NCBI GenBank assembly: GCA_026786125.1
Contig: JAJAYU010000300.1
Location: forward strand, 1-7,428
Origin: Chamaesiphon sp.
GTDB lineage: Bacteria; Cyanobacteriota; Cyanobacteriia; Cyanobacteriales; Chamaesiphonaceae
DNA: 7,428 nt
Direction of reading: 5' to 3'
Shown: positions 1 through 4,217 of the stretch, piece by piece
Position numbering within the stretch: the first letter of the stretch is position 1
How the letters are laid out: the number at the start of each line of letters is the position of its first letter
Position numbers and translations under genes: made by a program
The notes under the pieces: generated by a model
What the model was told of the DNA's origin: nothing
What the model saw: the letters and a program-made list of their open reading frames with translations, nothing else
Database searches by the model: none

Positions 1-1615
1 CTGGCATGGTAATCGCAATTACAGGTACCTTAGCATCGAGTAGGGCGATCGGGCCGTGCTTCATCTCTCCAGAGGGATAACCTTCAGCATGGATATAACT
101 GATCTCTTTGAGTTTTAGGGCACCTTCTAAGGCGATCGGGAAGTTGATGCCGCGACCGAGGAAGATGGCATCATGGGTATCGAGGAAACTATGGGAGAGT
201 TCTTCGATGTATTTCTCTTGGGTTTCTAAGATGACCTCGATTTGGGAGGGGAGGACTTTTAAGCCGGTGATGATTTCGGCGAGTCGATCGGGTGTAATTG
301 TGCCGCGACGATGGGCGAGGTCGAGGGAGAAGAAGTAAAACGCCATTAGTTGACCCATGAAGGTCTTGGTAGCGGCTACGCCGATTTCCATGCCCGCATG
401 GGTGTCGATCACGCAATCGACAATCTGGGCGATCGCACTATCTGTCCGATTGGTGATGGCGAGGAGACGGGAGTGATATTTGGGATCTTTGTCCTTACGG
501 CGGGATTGTTCGATTTCGATCGCTCCCAATGTATCGGCGGTTTCACCAGACTGAGTAATGCCGATGGTGAGCGTATTGGCGGTCAATGGTGGGGGTGAAT
601 AGCGAAATTCGGACGCATATTGGATCGCGGTGGGAATTTGGGCAAGTTCTTCGATCAGATATTTGCCGACCATGCCTGCGTGGAGACTGGTGCCACAAGC
701 GACGATTTGGATCTGTTCGAGATCTTTGTAGATAGCTGGGGGTAGATCGAGCTTGAAAGGGGATTTGGGGCTACCTGGAGTCCAATCTAGATCGAGGTAT
801 GCTTCGAGACAAGTTCTGACTACGGCTGGCTGTTCGTAGATTTCTTTTGCCATGAAGTGACGGAAACCTTGTTTCTCGATCGCAATTGGGTTCCAGGCAA
901 TCGTCCGAGGTGTCCGAGTGACTGGCGCACCAGCAAAGGTATAAAGTTCGGCTCCGGTTCTGGTCAACCTGGCCATTTCGCCATTTTCCAAGGGCAAGAT
1001 CGTGCGGGTATACTGAACAATCGCCGGAGTATCAGAGGCACAGAAGTATTCGCCTTCCCCGATGCCAATGATTAATGGAGCTTGTTGTCTGGCTAAAATA
1101 ATCTCGTCGGGATAGTCGGCGGAAATCACCGCGATCGCAAATGCTCCAGATAACTTATGTACTGCCTGCTGGACTGCTACCATTAAGGTATCGGCACCAT
1201 CGGCAAAACATTGAGCCACTAGATGGGGGATGACTTCCGTGTCGGTTTCCGATCGAAACTCGTGTCCTTGTTTCTTCAATTCTTCGCGGAGTTCGCGGTA
1301 ATTTTCAATAATGCCGTTCTGCACCACCGCCAATCGTCGCTTGGTATCTGTATGGGGGTGAGCGTTATATTCTTCCGGCTTGCCATGTGTTGCCCATCGG
1401 GTATGTCCGATCCCAATTGGTGCGTGGTTCGTGGCCAATTCTACTTTGTCGCGCAGATTATGTAGTTTACCTTTGGCGCGAATACAATCTAAATTTCCTT
1501 CAACAATGGTTGCTACCCCTGCGGAGTCATAACCCCTGTATTCTAGTTTTTCTAATCCTGAAACTAGAATGGACTGGGCTGGTTGAGTACCAATATAACC
1601 AACAATTCCACACAT
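1..1615 (-). CDS. glmS: Glutamine-fructose-6-phosphate aminotransferase (isomerizing), C-terminus cut off by window edge
   Basis: This enzyme makes glucosamine-6-phosphate from fructose-6-phosphate and glutamine, the first step towards UDP-GlcNAc for peptidoglycan and lipopolysaccharide; it is cytosolic. I translated 538 uninterrupted codons by hand. The protein starts MCGIVGYIG, so Cys2 becomes the N-terminal nucleophile of the class II glutaminase after Met removal. Other glutaminase motifs are HTRWATHG (71-78), NG (100-101) and SETDTE (about 122-127). The first SIS domain carries CGTS (307-310) and SGET (356-359). The second carries KEISYIHAEGYPSGE and KHGP, with Glu504 and His520 matching E. 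coli Glu488 and His504. Roughly 90 C-terminal residues, including the catalytic lysine tail, lie beyond position 1. GGGAG about 11 bases upstream of the ATG is a reasonable ribosome site. Nothing looks broken. No glmS ribozyme is apparent in the short leader. Confidence 0.98.
   Translation of the reverse strand, partial: MCGIVGYIGTQPAQSILVSGLEKLEYRGYDSAGVATIVEGNLDCIRAKGKLHNLRDKVELATNHAPIGIGHTRWATHGKPEEYNAHPHTDTKRRLAVVQNGIIENYRELREELKKQGHEFRSETDTEVIPHLVAQCFADGADTLMVAVQQAVHKLSGAFAIAVISADYPDEIILARQQAPLIIGIGEGEYFCASDTPAIVQYTRTILPLENGEMARLTRTGAELYTFAGAPVTRTPRTIAWNPIAIEKQGFRHFMAKEIYEQPAVVRTCLEAYLDLDWTPGSPKSPFKLDLPPAIYKDLEQIQIVACGTSLHAGMVGKYLIEELAQIPTAIQYASEFRYSPPPLTANTLTIGITQSGETADTLGAIEIEQSRRKDKDPKYHSRLLAITNRTDSAIAQIVDCVIDTHAGMEIGVAATKTFMGQLMAFYFFSLDLAHRRGTITPDRLAEIITGLKVLPSQIEVILETQEKYIEELSHSFLDTHDAIFLGRGINFPIALEGALKLKEISYIHAEGYPSGEMKHGPIALLDAKVPVIAITMP
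429..436. repeat. HIP1 octamer GCGATCGC
   Basis: An exact copy of the highly iterated palindrome GCGATCGC, over-represented in many cyanobacterial genomes. It sits inside the glmS coding region and is useful mainly as a taxonomic marker. Many partial CGATCG copies occur across the window. Confidence 0.85.
1131..1138. repeat. HIP1 octamer GCGATCGC
   Basis: The second exact HIP1 palindrome in the window, also inside glmS, in the part encoding the glutaminase domain (Ala-Ile-Ala codons). Confidence 0.85.
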
Positions 1616-1696
1616 ACAGTCAAATGCTCCCGCAAGGCTATCTTTTTTAGCGTTTGATGATCGTCTCACTAAGTATTGAGATCTACCACCCGCTCT

Positions 1697-1702
1697 ATTA
1701 TA
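1697..1702 (-). promoter_or_regulatory. Candidate glmS -10 box (TATAAT)
   Basis: A perfect TATAAT reads on the minus strand upstream of glmS and would give a leader of about 75 bases. No good -35 hexamer lies 16-18 bases upstream; the nearest is TTACAT at a 20-base spacing. GTTAC and GTAAC form an inverted pair 17 bases apart directly upstream of the -10, which could be a regulator site, but it does not match the NtcA consensus GTA-N8-TAC. The leader also contains a weak TCTCA/TGAGA hairpin. It suggests glmS can be transcribed independently of psaC. Confidence 0.45.
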
Positions 1703-1746
1703 GTTACCCAATTTGCGATCGAATGTAACAACTAGTGCAAACTTTT

Positions 1747-1773
1747 TTTAGGTCTTAGGCTTTAGGTCTTAGG
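1747..1773. repeat. Degenerate heptamer tandem repeat
   Basis: Four head-to-tail 7-base units read TTTAGGT, CTTAGGC, TTTAGGT, CTTAGG, equivalent to a 13-base unit repeated at a 14-base period. It resembles the short tandemly repeated repetitive (STRR) heptamers known from cyanobacteria. It lies upstream of the glmS -10 box and beside the octamer array at 1785-1830. Confidence 0.7.
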
Positions 1774-1784
1774 AATTTTATTTG

Positions 1785-1830
1785 TCTCCCAGTCCCCCAG
1801 TCTCCCAGTCTCCCAGTCTCCCCGCCTCCC
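1785..1830. repeat. Octamer tandem repeat, G-rich on the minus strand
   Basis: Five 8-base units (TCTCCCAG, TCCCCCAG, TCTCCCAG, TCTCCCAG, TCTCCCCG) are followed by a partial sixth. On the minus strand, which is the psaC-glmS transcript sense, this gives runs of three or more G separated by 3-5 bases (GGGAGACTGGGAGACT...), matching the G3+N1-7 G-quadruplex pattern. Simple-repeat slippage explains its origin; any regulatory role is inference. Confidence 0.8.
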
Positions 1831-1836
1831 ATACTG

Positions 1837-1870
1837 GAGACTAAAAGTACCACAACGAACTCTTAGTCTC
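1837..1870 (-). terminator. Hairpin after psaC (possible terminator or 3' stabiliser)
   Basis: In the minus-strand transcript GAGACTAAGAG (from 1870) pairs with CTTTTAGTCTC (ending 1837): an 11-pair stem with one G-U pair and a 12-base loop, starting 17 bases after the psaC stop. No U-tract follows, so it is not a classical intrinsic terminator. It may protect the abundant psaC mRNA from 3' exonucleases or end transcription inefficiently. Confidence 0.5.
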
Positions 1871-1887
1871 TAGTCACAAGCAAAGAT

Positions 1888-2181
<294 letters not shown>

Positions 2182-2229
2182 TCAAAGCTAGTGTACCGCA
2201 GGCTCTGATGCTAGTTATCAAAAAGGCTA

Positions 2230-2255
2230 CAAAAGTTAAAAACCCTTAACTTTTG
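2230..2255. promoter_or_regulatory. Perfect 10-bp inverted repeat between divergent genes
   Basis: CAAAAGTTAA and TTAACTTTTG are exact inverse arms around a 6-base spacer (AAACCC). The element sits about 100 bases upstream of psaC and about 80 bases upstream of the divergent gene at 2334. A terminator is not expected between divergent promoters, so a dyad operator or an RNA hairpin in a long psaC leader is more likely. It does not match the RpaB HLR1 direct-repeat consensus. No confident psaC promoter could be placed; TTGATA and TACACT lie downstream on the minus strand at a poor 20-base spacing. Confidence 0.5.
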
Positions 2256-2333
2256 CTAGTTTATTTTTAGTTGTTCTCACTGGTTTGGCTGGGATAGTTT
2301 AAGATATGTTTTGATGCTCATCAGGAAGATTGA

Positions 2334-2684
2334 ATGACGGAAGCAGAGTCTTTGCCAACTGAAGTGATTTTGACCCAATCCCGTGAAACGCTAGCAAAAG
2401 TCCGGTTGGATTGGACTCCACAGCCAGGCAACTATCTGGATCTGGATGGGCAGACTTATACGGTGCTGGAACGTCGTCACCGTTATCAGCTCAAATATGG
2501 TCGCTACAAATTGGACAAAATTGCTCTATATGTCCAGTCAGCAACTCGCCCAGAGGAGCAGAGTCTAGTTAATGGTGAGTGGATAATTGGTGATGCTACT
2601 TGTATCTACAATGCTCGATCGATCTTACTCCGCTGTGCTGTCAATCCGATCGGCCCTTGTGAAGGATGTAAGCATAAAACGTAG
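2334..2684 (+). CDS. Small four-cysteine cyanobacterial protein, probably DUF6464 family
   Basis: A 116-residue soluble protein with no signal peptide or membrane segment. Residues about 22-70 look like a small beta-rich domain (GNYLDLDGQTYTVLERRHRY, then YGRYKLDKIALYVQ). The C-terminal third carries Cys90, Cys101, Cys109 and Cys112 in the setting GDATC...NARS...LRCAVNPIGPCEGC, a pattern I associate from memory with DUF6464 cyanobacterial proteins. The family's function is unknown; the cysteines could bind a metal or form disulfides, which is inference. AGGA seven bases before the ATG supports the start. The gene diverges from psaC and converges on tRNA-Trp. Its TAG stop (2682-2684) overlaps the first bases of a palindromic repeat, so the repeat may form its 3' end. 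It is very likely real: composition, ribosome site and a coherent cysteine motif all agree. Confidence 0.85.
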   Translation: MTEAESLPTEVILTQSRETLAKVRLDWTPQPGNYLDLDGQTYTVLERRHRYQLKYGRYKLDKIALYVQSATRPEEQSLVNGEWIIGDATCIYNARSILLRCAVNPIGPCEGCKHKT

Positions 2685-2766
2685 GGTGTGTTACGGCGCA
2701 AGCCTAACGCACCATCATACATATATCCAAAAAGATTGGTGCGTTACGCTTTGCGATAACACACCC
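2684..2766. repeat. Dispersed palindromic repeat (GGGTGTGTTA...GCACC family)
   Basis: Arm 2684-2713 (GGGTGTGTTACGGCGCAAGC, then CTAACGCACC) is matched by the reverse complement of 2738-2766, with small differences in the middle of the arms; about 24 bases separate them. I know arms of this type as widely dispersed cyanobacterial intergenic elements. It has no open frame, so it would be a non-autonomous, MITE- or REP-like element. It fills the gap between two converging 3' ends and its hairpin could act as a two-way terminator. Confidence 0.8.
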
Positions 2767-2773
2767 TTATTAA

Positions 2774-2846
2774 CGCGCCCTGGAGGACTTGAACCCCCGA
2801 CATTTGGTTTTGGAGACCAACGTTCTACCAACTGAACTAAGGACGC
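2774..2846 (-). tRNA. tRNA-Trp (anticodon CCA)
   Basis: The 73-base minus-strand sequence folds as a full cloverleaf. The acceptor stem is GCGTCCT with AGGGCGC (one G-U pair), the D stem GTTC with GAAC, the anticodon stem TTGGT with ACCAA around loop CTCCAAA, and the T stem GGGGG with CCTCC around TTCAAGT. Anticodon CCA lies at 2811-2813. The discriminator base is G, usual for tRNA-Trp. CCA is not encoded, so it must be added after transcription. It follows rplS on the same strand; in many cyanobacteria this tRNA sits between rplS and secE, but here secE does not follow. Confidence 0.97.
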
Positions 2847-2859
2847 AAATGAACTATTA

Positions 2860-2923
2860 GAGTGATACTCCTGACCCTCTGACTTAGTATACTATGAAAC
2901 TAAAATTAATGGTCAGGACACTC
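2860..2923 (-). promoter_or_regulatory. Inverted repeat with nested palindrome between rplS and tRNA-Trp; possible tRNA promoter
   Basis: CCTGACC (2870-2876) and GGTCAGG (2911-2917) are exact inverse arms, extended outward by GAGTG (2860-2864) and CACTC (2919-2923) with unequal bulges. Inside lies the perfect palindrome TAGTATACTA (2885-2894), whose TATACT (2886-2891, minus) could be the tRNA -10 box, with TGACCA 18 bases upstream as a weak -35. It could be a promoter-operator, the rplS 3' hairpin, or an RNase processing stem. Confidence 0.35.
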
Positions 2924-2935
2924 AAATTAAATCGA

Positions 2936-3304
2936 TCAACCTTCCAAAGGACGATCGAACCGTTGCTTGACGCGAGTTGCTTTACCGACACGATCGCGGA
3001 GATAAAACGGTTTCGCACGACGGACTATACAACGGCGAATTACTTTGACGTTATCAACTTTGGGTGAGTGCAACAGGAGTACCCGTTCCACGCCAATACC
3101 TTGGAAGACACGACGTACAGTAACCGTTTTGTTGATTCCACCGTTACGCATGGCAATAATGATGCCTTCGTAAGGTTGAACCCGTTCTTTATTACCTTCT
3201 TGAATTTTTACGCCCACACGGACGGTATCGCCAATGTGAAGGGTAGGCAGATCGGATTTTAGATATTCCGCTTCGATCGAGCGAATAATTTCCTGAGCTT
3301 TCAT
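2936..3304 (-). CDS. rplS: 50S ribosomal protein L19
   Basis: L19 sits at the 30S-50S interface of the ribosome and contributes to an intersubunit bridge. The 122-residue protein has normal length plus a short C-terminal extension (DRPLEG). Visible family motifs are the N-terminal helix ([16 protein letters not shown]), the [10 protein letters not shown] strand, the [13 protein letters not shown] segment, and the basic end with [21 protein letters not shown] and FYLRDRVGK. The ATG start gives the family N-terminus although no Shine-Dalgarno is visible upstream (AATTTTTTCAAAACGC), which is common for cyanobacterial genes. It stands first in a short unit with tRNA-Trp and diverges from the VOC-like gene at 3453. 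Confidence 0.98.
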   Translation of the reverse strand: MKAQEIIRSIEAEYLKSDLPTLHIGDTVRVGVKIQEGNKERVQPYEGIIIAMRNGGINKTVTVRRVFQGIGVERVLLLHSPKVDNVKVIRRCIVRRAKPFYLRDRVGKATRVKQRFDRPLEG

Positions 3305-3332
3305 GCGTTTTGAAAAAATTCACAGAACTATT

Positions 3333-3361
3333 ATCTTAGCAGGTGAATGTAAATTTGTCTA
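3333..3361 (-). promoter_or_regulatory. Candidate rplS promoter
   Basis: Minus-strand TAGACA (3356-3361; one mismatch to TTGACA) and TAAGAT (3333-3338; four of six matches to TATAAT) are spaced by exactly 17 bases. Transcription would start near 3326, leaving a leader of about 20 bases that lacks a Shine-Dalgarno. It is the best-spaced sigma-70-type pair found in the window. Confidence 0.45.
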
Positions 3362-3452
3362 ATTGCTGAATTTCGATCAATCGAACCATGCTGGTATTCA
3401 CTTAATTAATCCAAGCTGTTAACATATACCTAATCCTAGTCCTCGCGATCTT

Positions 3453-3980
3453 ATGCATTTAGATAGTCTGATTTCCACCCAAGGCATCATGGTAATGCTG
3501 CTGGCAGCTTACGCTGGGGCGATGTGGCTGTTTTTGACTAGTGCCCCGAAGGTTTACACGGTGATGGTGTCAGATCTCCAAGTCGCCCAAGATTTATATG
3601 AGGGATTGTTGAATCTACCGATCGCCCAAATCCCACTGCACTATTATTATGACTATGAGCAGACGATCGGGACTGCTGGTATCGATCCGATGTATCTGGC
3701 TGCACCGATGGGTAGAGCGGCAACCAGAGGGATGAAAGGTTCGGAAGGTCTGTGGTACCAATTGAAGAAAAATACCCAGCTTCACGTCATTACAGGAGCC
3801 AGTTTTGGTGAAAAAAATCGCCAACGTCAGGTTTGTTTTGATCGAGAATGTCTAGAGCAAATCCTGATGCGGATTCAAACTCGTGGCGTTAAGCACAAGA
3901 TTCGCAGTGAGAAGCCGCTAAATTTCTTGGTGAAGGATTATGATGGTCGGACGATTGAAATGTCTGAAGCTGCGAATTAA
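3453..3980 (+). CDS. Membrane-anchored glyoxalase/VOC-fold-like protein, function unknown
   Basis: A 175-residue protein. Residues about 8-29 (GIMVMLLAAYAGAMWLFL) form one hydrophobic segment, so it is probably a single-pass membrane protein with the rest on one side. Residues about 33-171 resemble one vicinal-oxygen-chelate unit. VYTVMVSDLQVAQDLYEGLL matches the usual HVTLRVSDLERSLAFY-type opening, QLHVITG a central strand, and VKDYDGRTIEMSE the FRDPDGNLIEL-type end. In this alignment the first metal-ligand His is Val34, while His111 and Glu169 could fill the other positions, so metal-dependent catalysis is doubtful and a binding or scaffold role is possible. The ATG at 3453 lacks a clear ribosome site; Met13 (3489) is an alternative but would cut the membrane segment. 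The gene diverges from rplS. The fold call is from pattern memory only. Confidence 0.75.
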   Translation: MHLDSLISTQGIMVMLLAAYAGAMWLFLTSAPKVYTVMVSDLQVAQDLYEGLLNLPIAQIPLHYYYDYEQTIGTAGIDPMYLAAPMGRAATRGMKGSEGLWYQLKKNTQLHVITGASFGEKNRQRQVCFDRECLEQILMRIQTRGVKHKIRSEKPLNFLVKDYDGRTIEMSEAAN

Positions 3981-4006
3981 TGATGTAAAGTCAACGTTCT
4001 CCAGTT

Positions 4007-4183
4007 ATGTCGAAAGATTAGATTCTCGCGAAGCAACTGAACCAAAGAATCATTGAATCACCAGATGATATCAACATCATATTGAGAGACTAGACGATCG
4101 ATCGTCAAGATTGGTATCAACTGGAATTAGATGACTTAAACTATAGCAATATTTGCTATCCAGGGAGAGAAAAACTAGGATGA
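4007..4183 (+). pseudogene. Decayed small protein frame with two in-frame TAG codons
   Basis: One frame reads MSKD-stop-ILAKQLNQRIIESPDDINIIL-RD-stop-TIDRQDWYQLELDDLNYSNI-CYPGREKLG-stop, with stops at 4019-4021, 4091-4093 and 4181-4183. The stretches between stops have convincing protein-like composition, and both TAGs follow Asp codons where one T-to-G change would restore Glu (KDEI, RDET). This suggests a gene of about 58 codons lost by point mutation. It converges on gyrA 34 bases away. I do not recognise the family. Alternatives are chance open sequence in AT-richer DNA or an untranslated 3' region. A 17-base hairpin (ATAGCAA-TAT-TTGCTAT, 4143-4159) and a 14-base palindrome (4093-4106) lie inside it. 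The rest of the 3981-4217 gap holds nothing else I can support. Confidence 0.4.
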
Positions 4184-4217
4184 GCAAATTGCCCACCCCA
4201 TAAGTTTCAGTTAGTTA

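Noticed and set aside
857..1650. Several plus-strand open frames over glmS
   Set aside because: They are antisense to a continuous, motif-rich glmS frame and show no family features or ribosome sites.
1616..1690. A glmS ribozyme or riboswitch in the glmS leader
   Set aside because: The leader is about 75 bases and shows only one weak five-pair hairpin; no ribozyme core or known cyanobacterial riboswitch motif is visible.
1747..1830. CRISPR array
   Set aside because: Units are only 7-8 bases in direct tandem with no spacers, so these are simple tandem repeats.
2587..2835. Plus-strand 82-residue frame across the four-cysteine gene, repeat and tRNA
   Set aside because: It runs through the palindromic repeat and antisense through tRNA-Trp, and starts inside a better-supported gene.
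3068..3262. Plus-strand 64-residue frame inside rplS
   Set aside because: It is fully antisense to the intact L19 gene and has no independent support.
4143..4159. ATAGCAA-TAT-TTGCTAT as a gyrA terminator
   Set aside because: The stem is short and AT-rich, no U-tract follows on either strand, and it lies within the decayed frame; probably chance.
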